The notes under the pieces were generated by a model. The model was not told the DNA's origin. It saw only the letters and a list, made by a program, of their open reading frames with translations, and made no database searches. Shown here one piece after another: positions 1-5,954 of a stretch of DNA of 10,254 nt. Within the stretch, counting starts at the first letter, position 1; every line of letters begins with the position of its first letter. The position numbers were made by a program, and so were the translations under genes. The DNA lies in the NCBI GenBank assembly GCA_039927815.1, contig JBDSUJ010000009.1:1-10254 (forward strand). Reading direction: 5' to 3'. This DNA is from Croceibacterium_A sp039927815. Lineage in GTDB: Bacteria > Pseudomonadota > Alphaproteobacteria > Sphingomonadales > Sphingomonadaceae.

Positions 1-41
1 GGCGGCAAAGTGTGACTTTCGCTGGCGTCCGCAAGACCCGG

Positions 42-56
42 TTGGCGCGCGGCCAA
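42..56. promoter_or_regulatory. Perfect inverted repeat TTGGC-N5-GCCAA upstream of the phosphoketolase start
   Basis: The two 5-base arms (42-46 and 52-56) are exact reverse complements around GCGCG. There is no T tract, so it is not a rho-independent terminator. It sits about 76 bases upstream of the phosphoketolase start at 133, where an operator could lie. It may equally be a chance palindrome in GC-rich DNA. The rest of 1-132 shows no recognisable gene; one frame entering from the left reads Gly-Gly-Lys-Val and stops at 13-15, which could be the end of an upstream gene but cannot be identified. Confidence 0.2.
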
Positions 57-132
57 GCGACGCATGACTACATGCAACGAAAACGACGGGGGCATAAGTC
101 ACAACGAAACATCAATAGCGAGGCGCACCCGT

Positions 133-246
133 ATGAACGCATCACTTTCCCCAGACCTGCTGCAGAGAATGCACGCCTATTGGCGTGCCGCGAACTATCT
201 ATCTGTCGGGCAGATTTACCTCTATGACAATCCCCTGCTGAAGCGG
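133..246 (+). pseudogene. xfp: Phosphoketolase, N-terminal fragment (about 40 codons), truncated
   Basis: The first residues match the start of D-xylulose-5-phosphate/D-fructose-6-phosphate phosphoketolases, thiamine-diphosphate enzymes that split the sugar phosphate into acetyl phosphate plus an aldose phosphate. The run AYWRAANYLSVGQIYLYDNP (residues 15-34) is the family's hallmark opening. Family members are about 790-830 residues long, but similarity here stops after about residue 38-40, before the HWGTTPG region and every cofactor-binding motif. The reading frame continues to a stop at 612, but after about 250 it encodes only the out-of-frame shadow of the alcohol dehydrogenase. ATG 133 is chosen because GAGG at 120-123 lies 9 bases upstream; an in-frame ATG at 64 would add 23 residues with no family resemblance. 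The fragment is less GC-rich than the DNA after the join. It cannot be catalytic. Confidence 0.8.
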
Positions 247-247
247 C

Positions 248-1084
248 AGTTCGTGCGGGCAGTGCCCCAGCTGCCGGGCCAATCGCCCGACATACTGCGA
301 CCTCGCGATGCCGCTGTGCTTTGGCGGCCAGCGGCTCGACGGATCGACCGCGCTGGCCGGCGGAACCGTCCATTCGCATTTCTTCGGCCAATCCAGCTTC
401 GCCACGCACGCCGTGGTGCCCGAACGCACCGCGGTGAAGATGGCCAAGGACTTGCCGCTCGAGAAGCTGGGACCGTTGGGTTGTGGAGTGGTGACCGGCG
501 CGGGCGCGGTGATCGAGGCGTTCAAGCTTGGTTACGGCGCGACTATCGCGGTGTTCGGGGTCGGCGGCGTCGGACTGTCGGCAGTCATGGCCGCGCGACT
601 GGTCGGCGCTAGCCGGATTGTCGCGGTGGACCTCGATCCTCGGCGGCTGGAACTGGCGCGCGAGCTGGGGGCGACCGATACCGTGCGTGCCGATGCCGAC
701 GATGTCGCGCAGCAAGTGCGCGGCGTGACCGGGCGCGGGGTCGACTACAGCTTCGTCACCGCCAACGCCCCGGCCGCGCACACCGCCGCGCTCGACGCGC
801 TGGCGATGGGTGGTACCTCGGGCTTCGTCGCAGCTCCGCTTGGCCCATGGCAGCCCGCGCTGTTCCCGATGCTGGCGGGCGGCAAACAGTTGAGGGGCAT
901 CCTGGGGGGCGACGCGAACCCCAGCTTGTTCATCCCGCAACTGGCCGACTACTGGCGCCAGGGGCGCTTCCCGTTCGACAGACTGTTGACGTTCTACCCG
1001 TTTGCCGAGATCGAGCGCGCCTTCGAAGACGCGCGCTCGGGCGCCGCGATCAAGCCTGTACTCCTGATGGAAGGAAACCCATGA
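248..1084 (+). pseudogene. Zinc-dependent alcohol dehydrogenase, missing its N-terminal third
   Basis: Frame 2 carries the body of a medium-chain Zn alcohol dehydrogenase of the aryl-alcohol-dehydrogenase type, an NAD-dependent alcohol/aldehyde oxidoreductase. Similarity begins abruptly at the structural-zinc loop. Cysteine codons at 254, 263, 272 and 296 give the C-x2-C-x2-C-x7-C spacing of horse liver ADH. The dinucleotide-binding GVGGVG (557-574) follows, with VDLDP supplying the acidic residue typical of NAD preference. The C-terminal half is intact to the TGA at 1082-1084. The first 90 or so residues, carrying the first catalytic Cys and the His of the active-site zinc, are absent; a stop at 239-241 closes the frame just upstream. 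The internal ATG at 308 has no good ribosome site, and a 258-residue product would lack half the active site. The end overlaps the hydrolase start by 4 bases (ATGA), as in an operon. Confidence 0.85.
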
Positions 1085-1956
1085 CCCCCGAACTTCGCGC
1101 CCGGCTGGCCGCTTTCGGCCGTGATCTGACGCCAGCCCTGCTGGGCGGCACTAATCAGCTGTTCGCCGGAATGAATGGCGGCATCGATCCGGCGACCAAG
1201 ATCACCCGCGACCTCAGTTATGGCCCCGACGCGCGGCACAAGCTCGACCTGTTCGGCAGCAACGGGGTCAGCGGTGCGCCGGTCCTGGTGTTCGTCCACG
1301 GCGGCGGGTTCGTGATGGGTGACAAGCACACCGAGGGGAGCCCGTTCTACTCCAACGTCGGCGACTTTGCCGCACGGCAGGGCTGGGTCGGGGTGACGAT
1401 GACGTATCGGCTCGCCCCCGCTCATCCCTTCCCCGCGGGCGCGGAAGACCTTGCGCTGCTCGTCCAGTGGCTGCGCGAGAACGTCGCGGCCTATAGCGGC
1501 GATCCGGGCAAGATCGTGCTCAGCGGGCAATCGGCGGGCGCGGCGCATGTCGCCAGCTACGTTGCGCACAAACGCTTCCACGTAGCTGAGCATGGCGGGA
1601 TCGCGGGCGCAGTGATGATGAGCGGGATTTACGATACCCTCAATACCACTCCCAACGACTTCCACCGTGCCTACTACGGCGAGGAGCGCGCCGCGTGGGG
1701 CCCCGCCTCAATGCAGGCCGGGCTGATCAATTCGGATATCCCGCTGCTGTTCACCGTAAGTGAACTGGACCCCGCCGACTTCCAGCGCGCTGCGGCGCGG
1801 CTGGCGGGCGAATGGGGCACCGCCAAAGGCGAATTCCCGCGCCTCCACTACCTCGAAGGCCACAACCACTTGTCCCCCGCGACAAGTCTGGGCTCTGGGG
1901 AGACGCTAACCGAGGAACTGGTGGCGGAGTTCGTGGGCCGAGTTACCGATACTTAG
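1081..1956 (+). CDS. Alpha/beta hydrolase, HSL-type esterase
   Basis: This 291-residue cytoplasmic protein (no signal peptide or membrane segment) has the hormone-sensitive-lipase-like layout: HGGG oxyanion motif at 73-76, nucleophile elbow GQSAG at 149-153 (Ser151), and probable acid Asp230 in ELDP. The catalytic His is probably 261 or 263 in GHNH. Such enzymes hydrolyse carboxylic esters of short acyl chains; the physiological substrate is unknown. The start at 1081 is preferred over upstream in-frame ATGs because GGAAGGA (1069-1075) lies just ahead, the ATG overlaps the dehydrogenase stop as ATGA, and everything upstream in this frame is dehydrogenase shadow. The tight coupling implies that esterase and dehydrogenase once acted in sequence, for example releasing and then oxidising an alcohol. 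With the dehydrogenase now broken, its expression depends on whatever promoter lies left of the junction. Confidence 0.9.
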   Translation: MTPELRARLAAFGRDLTPALLGGTNQLFAGMNGGIDPATKITRDLSYGPDARHKLDLFGSNGVSGAPVLVFVHGGGFVMGDKHTEGSPFYSNVGDFAARQGWVGVTMTYRLAPAHPFPAGAEDLALLVQWLRENVAAYSGDPGKIVLSGQSAGAAHVASYVAHKRFHVAEHGGIAGAVMMSGIYDTLNTTPNDFHRAYYGEERAAWGPASMQAGLINSDIPLLFTVSELDPADFQRAAARLAGEWGTAKGEFPRLHYLEGHNHLSPATSLGSGETLTEELVAEFVGRVTDT

Positions 1957-1962
1957 GCGTTG

Positions 1963-3369
1963 CTAAACACTAGGCATCCAGCTGCCATGGAACGCCATCG
2001 GGAGCGCAAACGGTAGTTTGATGGTCGCCAGCGGAGGGCGGCTGACATCGTTGCCGTCCAGCACGAGCAAATCGGTGCGTTTTTCGGCGAAGCGGTCGAC
2101 GGCGGTGAGAACGAAGCCGTCGCCTTCGGGCGAATCGGGCGCGCGGGGCACGAACAGCGGTTCCTGCGCGCCCGCGCCGATCAGCGAGTGGAGCTTCATA
2201 TCGCCGCTCTCCCAGTCGATCTGGCCGACGCCCATCTGGGGGAAGTCGCGGAACGCGAAATAGCCGGTGCGGTATGGCCCCATCGCATAGCGATCGTCGA
2301 TCCGCGGCATATCACCGAACGCGCCCGAAACCGGGTGTACGCTCACGGCCTCGGCATCGGGTTTCGAAAGGTCGAACACGATGCGGCTGATCTGGGTCAC
2401 CGTCTCGGCCGGGGTAGGAAGGTTGCCGTGCTTGTCGGCGAAGAAGCTGAAGCAGTTGCCGGGCGACACCGGCGTATCGACGATGACCTTCTGACCATCG
2501 GTGTAGGCGTTCATCACGTGGCCCATGACCACGCCCGGCACCGCGAACCAGCGCAAGTCCGCCGTCGTCCCGCCGCGCGGCATGATCCCCCACATGCTCG
2601 GCAGGTCGGCGTCGTACTGGTAATACTGCCCGCCTACGCGCAACCGGCGCTCGTCGGCGGTTAGCGGCATGATCGGGAACACCAGGTGCTCGCGCGTCAC
2701 GCCCCAGTCGTGGCTGAGCCCGGGGTAAGGGGTGTGGAACCACTCTTCGCGCACCAGCGAGCCAGCCGCATCGAATACATGGAGGCTGGCATCGGTGGTC
2801 GGCTCGCCCCGCGCGAAAACGCCATAGCTCCACCATTCGCCGGTTTGCGGATCGATCTTGGGGTGCGCGGTCAGCGCGGTCGATCCGAGTTTGTCGAATT
2901 GCCCGACCTCGATCGTTTCCAGCGTCTCGGGATCGAGCCGATAGGGCCGCGAATCCTCGCGCAGCATGAACAACTCGCCGTGGTGGTTGAAAGCATAAGT
3001 GTTGCCGGTGTTGTCACGCTCGGGGAGGTTGGAGACCGCCTCGTCGTCGGTGTGCTTGTTGCGATAGTGGCCATAGAGCCGCCGGCGCGCCTCGCGCTCG
3101 CGTTTCAGCCGCTCGGTCTGGACATACCGGCTGCGGAAGCTGACGTGGCCGTCCTCGAACCGGAACATCGAAGCCATGCCGTCGCCGTTGAGGATGATGT
3201 CCTCGTCGAGGCTGGGATACTGACGGTCCCCGCCCACGCGATAGTAAGCACCTTCCAGCTCAGGCGGAATTTCGCCCTCGACCTCGCACTCGAAAACATC
3301 GGCTTCAAAGCGCATGGCGGTGCGTTTCTGGTGGCCGAAACTGTCGTACGGCAGAAAAACCTCGGGCAT
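1963..3369 (-). CDS. Carotenoid oxygenase family protein (lignostilbene-dioxygenase-like)
   Basis: This 468-residue protein is full length for the RPE65/carotenoid cleavage dioxygenase family, non-haem Fe(II) enzymes that cleave a C=C bond of carotenoids, apocarotenoids or stilbenes with O2 to give two carbonyl products. The four iron-ligand histidines are visible in their usual contexts: His169 (TAHPK), His220 (LSHDWG), His284 (MGHVMNAY) and His461 (AFHGSW). Glu415 in the SPEGDG segment matches the usual second-shell Glu. No signal peptide is seen. The start has AAGGGA upstream on the minus strand (3376-3381, 6 bases away). The gene ends 6 bases from the convergent hydrolase stop and is divergent from the NTF2-like gene. 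A bacterial stilbene/phenylpropanoid-type cleavage enzyme is more likely than a carotenoid enzyme given the YRN..TDD and LRED blocks, but the substrate is not determined. The LRED block has Arg137 where I recall Lys in lignostilbene enzymes. Confidence 0.92.
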   Translation of the reverse strand: MPEVFLPYDSFGHQKRTAMRFEADVFECEVEGEIPPELEGAYYRVGGDRQYPSLDEDIILNGDGMASMFRFEDGHVSFRSRYVQTERLKREREARRRLYGHYRNKHTDDEAVSNLPERDNTGNTYAFNHHGELFMLREDSRPYRLDPETLETIEVGQFDKLGSTALTAHPKIDPQTGEWWSYGVFARGEPTTDASLHVFDAAGSLVREEWFHTPYPGLSHDWGVTREHLVFPIMPLTADERRLRVGGQYYQYDADLPSMWGIMPRGGTTADLRWFAVPGVVMGHVMNAYTDGQKVIVDTPVSPGNCFSFFADKHGNLPTPAETVTQISRIVFDLSKPDAEAVSVHPVSGAFGDMPRIDDRYAMGPYRTGYFAFRDFPQMGVGQIDWESGDMKLHSLIGAGAQEPLFVPRAPDSPEGDGFVLTAVDRFAEKRTDLLVLDGNDVSRPPLATIKLPFALPMAFHGSWMPSV

Positions 3370-3445
3370 CGTCGGTCCCTTTTGTTATGCCGTTGCTTGA
3401 ACCGCGCCGCCGCCGGAATGGCAAGCGCGAACAGGAGAGTGACGC
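3370..3445. promoter_or_regulatory. Divergent intergenic region between the carotenoid oxygenase and NTF2-like genes
   Basis: These 76 bases must hold the 5' signals of both divergent genes. Ribosome sites are visible for each (AAGGGA on the minus strand at 3376-3381; AGGAGA at about 3432-3437 on the plus strand). I see no convincing -35/-10 pair and no clear palindrome. The shared short region makes co-regulation plausible, by inference only. Confidence 0.4.
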
Positions 3446-4000
3446 ATGACGGAAAATCCGTGGCCACAAGGTGTGCCGACGTTGATGCCGGCCGATGACC
3501 GCGCCGAGATCGAGGAATTGTTCGCCCGTTACGCCTGGGGCATCGACCTGGCCGACGAGGAGCAGGCGATCGCCACGTTCGCCGAGGACGCCGAATTTGA
3601 CCACTTGTGGCAGGGCAAAGTAAGCGGCCACGCGGCCATCCGGGAGAACTTGCGCAAGCTGTGGTACGACCGCCAGCACTGGTGGTACGGACGCCAGCAC
3701 CTGATGAGCCAGTTCATCATGGATCCGCTGCCCCAAGGTGCGCGGGTGCGCTGCTTCTTCCAGATCCTCCAGTGGAACGCCGATTACGGCACCAACTTCG
3801 TGTTCGGCATCGGCACGCGCGACGACCGGCTGGTCAAGCGGGATGGCCGGTGGAAATTCTATCGCCTGACGGTCAACGCCTGGACCGCGGTCGATCAGAT
3901 CCCGTGGAAGGGTGAGCGCACGCTGCCGCAGCGCCCGCCGTACAAGTCGGCTCCGGCTGATACGCGCTCATTCGACCAGCAAACGGCGGATGGGTGGTGA
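3446..4000 (+). CDS. NTF2/SnoaL-like family protein
   Basis: This 184-residue protein opens with the typical SnoaL-like helix (AEIEELFARYAWGIDLAD, about 20-37), followed by FAEDAEFD and a long aromatic-rich segment (LWYDRQHWWYGRQH). The C-terminal part has the RDGRWKFYRL strand common to the cone-shaped alpha+beta fold. Members include polyketide cyclases, ketosteroid-isomerase-like enzymes, small dehydratases and ring-hydroxylating dioxygenase beta-subunit relatives; the fold does not fix the reaction. At 184 residues it is longer than the usual 130-150, with a polar Pro-rich tail after about 150. A good AGGAGA site lies about 8 bases ahead of ATG 3446. It is divergent from the carotenoid oxygenase and lies 51 bases before the FAD oxidoreductase on the same strand, so it is probably co-transcribed with the latter. 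I infer a role in the same pathway; the family assignment is firmer than any function. Confidence 0.85.
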   Translation: MTENPWPQGVPTLMPADDRAEIEELFARYAWGIDLADEEQAIATFAEDAEFDHLWQGKVSGHAAIRENLRKLWYDRQHWWYGRQHLMSQFIMDPLPQGARVRCFFQILQWNADYGTNFVFGIGTRDDRLVKRDGRWKFYRLTVNAWTAVDQIPWKGERTLPQRPPYKSAPADTRSFDQQTADGW

Positions 4001-4010
4001 CCGCCAGACC

Positions 4011-4024
4011 GTTAGTGTGCTAAC
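4011..4024. promoter_or_regulatory. Short inverted repeat GTTAG-TGTG-CTAAC between the NTF2-like and FAD oxidoreductase genes
   Basis: This perfect 5-base inverted repeat with a 4-base centre lies in the 51-base gap, 28 bases ahead of the FAD oxidoreductase start. It is AT-richer than its surroundings. It could be a regulator half-site pair or a small mRNA hairpin. No T tract follows, so it is not a standard terminator. Chance occurrence is possible. Confidence 0.2.
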
Positions 4025-4051
4025 TGATACGGCAGCTATTCGAGGGCGAGC

Positions 4052-5527
4052 ATGGCCGACGATGTAAAGATGCAGAGCATTTCTGGACACAGCGAGGACC
4101 GGTTCCTCGGCTCCGACGTGTTCGAAAGCTCGGGCCGTAACCTGCCTCCGCCCAATGGCGCGGGAACGGTGCGCGAGGATGCGCGCGACATCGCGGTCTA
4201 TCACCAGTGCGATGTGGCGGTAATCGGCGGCGGGCCGGCAGGTTGCGCGGCGGCGTGGGCGGCGGCCAAGGCCGGCGCGGACGTCACGCTGGTCGAGCGC
4301 TACAATCATCTCGGCGGGCTCTCGACGGGCGGGCTGGTGATGTGGATCGACCGAATGACCGACTGGTCGGGCAACCACGTGATCCAGGGCTTCGCGCGCC
4401 ATTTCATCGAGCGGATGCCGCCCGAAGCGGTGGCGGGCCCGCCACGCGGCGACTGGGGCAGCAAGGATACCGCCAAAGTCGGCCATTGGGGCAACCGCAC
4501 AACCGCGTTCCACGGCATCGTCCAGTGGGCGCCGACGCTCGACCCAGAGCGGATGAAGCTCAACAACCAGGAGATGCTTCTCGAAGCCGGCGTGCGGATC
4601 GTGTTCCACGCGTGGGCCGCGCGGCCGCTCGTCACGGACGGCACCGCCACCGGAGTGCTGTTCGAGAGCAAGGGCGGGCGCCAGGCGGTGCTAGCCAAGG
4701 TGGTGGTCGACACGACCGGTGACGGTGACATGTTCGCGCGCGCCGGAGCTGAATTCGACACCGACATCGAGGAGGGCGACGTCCATCATTCGATGAACAC
4801 CGCGTGGGTCGTGGGCGGAGCCGACATGGACCGGTGGATCGACTGGAAGGTCGCCAACCCCGACCAGCTGCGCGAGCTGATGGACATGGGCCGCAAGGAG
4901 CTCGGCTTTTTCCAGACGCCCTACGTCACCTGGCGCAGCGACATCGCGATGTTCCTCGGGCCGCGGCAGTCGGGCCTGTCGGCGCTCGATGTCGACGACA
5001 TGACCGAAGTCGAGATCCGCAGCCACCGCTTGATGGAAGGCCACGTCCAGTTCTTCCGCCGGCATGCGCCCGGGTTCGAAGCGGCCTACAGCCTGCAAAG
5101 CGCGCCCCAGCTCGGCGTGCGCCACACGCGGCGGCTGGCCGGCGTCAGCCGCATCGAACGCAAGGATTGGGGCGAAGGACTAACCCGGCCCGACGAGATC
5201 GGCATCAGTCCGTCGATCAGTCCCAAGTTCCCGGTCGTTTCGGTCCCCTATGGTTCGCTTGTCCCGCGCACCCTCGACGGGCTCCTGGCTGCTGGCCGCC
5301 ATGTCAGCTGCGATGCCAACAGCCACGGTTTCATGCGTGAGATCCCGCAGTGCTGGCTGACCGGCCATGCGGCTGGGGTCGGCGCGGCGGTCGCGGCCAA
5401 TCGCGGCTTGCAGCCCAGAGCGGTCGATGTTGCCGAAGTCCGCGCAATCCTGCGCGGGCAGGGCGCTCACCTGAGCGATGATGCGCGAGTCCGCCAGGTC
5501 TTCGCGCAAAGTGTCGCGGCGGAGTAG
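4052..5527 (+). CDS. FAD-dependent oxidoreductase (PF12831-type)
   Basis: This 491-residue flavoprotein has the FAD-binding Rossmann motif VAVIGGGPAGCAAA at about 55-68 and the ribose-binding Glu82 in LVERYNHLGG. STGGLVMWIDRMTDW (91-105) follows. A second FAD contact DTTGDGD lies at 220-226, and the C-terminal FAD closure region LLAAGRHVS...GHAAGVGAAVAA at about 411-449. This is the layout of the FAD_oxidored family, whose members are mostly uncharacterised dehydrogenases or oxidoreductases. About 50 residues precede the Rossmann strand, more than in a minimal flavoprotein, but they include the REDARDI-type lead-in I associate with relatives. It lacks signal peptide and membrane segments, so it is probably cytoplasmic. 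The start is supported by GAGGG at 4042-4046. It follows the NTF2-like gene on the same strand and probably shares its transcript. Oxidation or reduction of a small organic substrate in the local catabolic pathway is an inference; electron acceptor and substrate are unknown. Confidence 0.88.
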   Translation: MADDVKMQSISGHSEDRFLGSDVFESSGRNLPPPNGAGTVREDARDIAVYHQCDVAVIGGGPAGCAAAWAAAKAGADVTLVERYNHLGGLSTGGLVMWIDRMTDWSGNHVIQGFARHFIERMPPEAVAGPPRGDWGSKDTAKVGHWGNRTTAFHGIVQWAPTLDPERMKLNNQEMLLEAGVRIVFHAWAARPLVTDGTATGVLFESKGGRQAVLAKVVVDTTGDGDMFARAGAEFDTDIEEGDVHHSMNTAWVVGGADMDRWIDWKVANPDQLRELMDMGRKELGFFQTPYVTWRSDIAMFLGPRQSGLSALDVDDMTEVEIRSHRLMEGHVQFFRRHAPGFEAAYSLQSAPQLGVRHTRRLAGVSRIERKDWGEGLTRPDEIGISPSISPKFPVVSVPYGSLVPRTLDGLLAAGRHVSCDANSHGFMREIPQCWLTGHAAGVGAAVAANRGLQPRAVDVAEVRAILRGQGAHLSDDARVRQVFAQSVAAE

Positions 5528-5593
5528 CAAGAGGGGCCTTTCGCCGACGCGTGAAATTCGCCAAAGGGCGGCAGGACACATTAAGGCAGAATC

Positions 5594-5947
5594 ATGGCAG
5601 GCTTCAAAGACCTAGATTTCAACGAGCGCCGTCAGGCCTCGCAAGCCGCGCGCGAGGCGGCGCTGGCGAAGCTCAAGGCCAAGCCGGCGCGCGATCCCGC
5701 GGAAATCGAACGCCGCAGGGTCGCTGCGGAAGCGCGCGACGCGGCTCAGGCGGCGAGACGGGCCGCGGCCAAGCAGGCAATTGAGGACAAGGCAGCCGAA
5801 GCGGAGAGAGTTGCCGCTGAGCAGGCCGCCGCGGAAAAGGCCGCCGAGCTGGCCGCGAAACCGATTGTGCCCAAGCTGACGGACGAAGAACGCAAGGCCG
5901 CTCGCGACGCCAAGTACGCTGCCCGCAAGAAGCGCCGGGGGCGCTAG
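5594..5947 (+). CDS. DUF6481 family small Ala-rich charged protein
   Basis: This 117-residue protein opens with GFKDLDFNERRQAS and ends in KAARDAKYAARKKRRGR, the pattern I recognise as DUF6481, common in sphingomonads and relatives and without known function. The middle (about 15-95) is almost entirely Ala, Glu, Lys, Arg and Gln, with no Gly and few Pro, so a long charged alpha-helix or coiled coil is expected. The C-terminus is strongly basic and could touch nucleic acid or the ribosome; that is conjecture. AAGG at 5583-5586 lies 7 bases before the ATG. It is 66 bases downstream of the FAD oxidoreductase on the same strand and convergent, 7 bases apart, with the esterase gene. Low-complexity repeats of GCC/GCG codons open long shadow frames here, but only this frame shows a family match and a ribosome site. 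Confidence 0.8.
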   Translation: MAGFKDLDFNERRQASQAAREAALAKLKAKPARDPAEIERRRVAAEARDAAQAARRAAAKQAIEDKAAEAERVAAEQAAAEKAAELAAKPIVPKLTDEERKAARDAKYAARKKRRGR

Positions 5948-5954
5948 CCGACGA

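Noticed and set aside
42..56. The exact match of TTGGC-N5-GCCAA to the eukaryotic nuclear factor I site
   Set aside because: The DNA is bacterial, so the match is coincidental. It is kept only as a possible bacterial operator.
12..227. A short plus-strand frame at the left end (71 codons)
   Set aside because: It overlaps the phosphoketolase start in another frame, has no convincing ribosome site and resembles nothing I know.
68..940. A 290-codon minus-strand open frame across the phosphoketolase/dehydrogenase junction
   Set aside because: It is Arg/His-rich with no recognisable domain and lies opposite conserved ADH sequence. It spans the chimeric join, so it cannot be an old gene.
847..1080. 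An upstream in-frame extension of the alpha/beta hydrolase to ATG 847
   Set aside because: These 78 codons overlap conserved dehydrogenase sequence in another frame and look random. The ribosome site and ATGA overlap at 1081 fix the start there.
5528..5593. A possible hairpin between GGCCTTTCGCC and CGCCAAAGGGC after the FAD oxidoreductase
   Set aside because: The arms do not pair properly when aligned antiparallel and no T tract follows, so I do not call a terminator.
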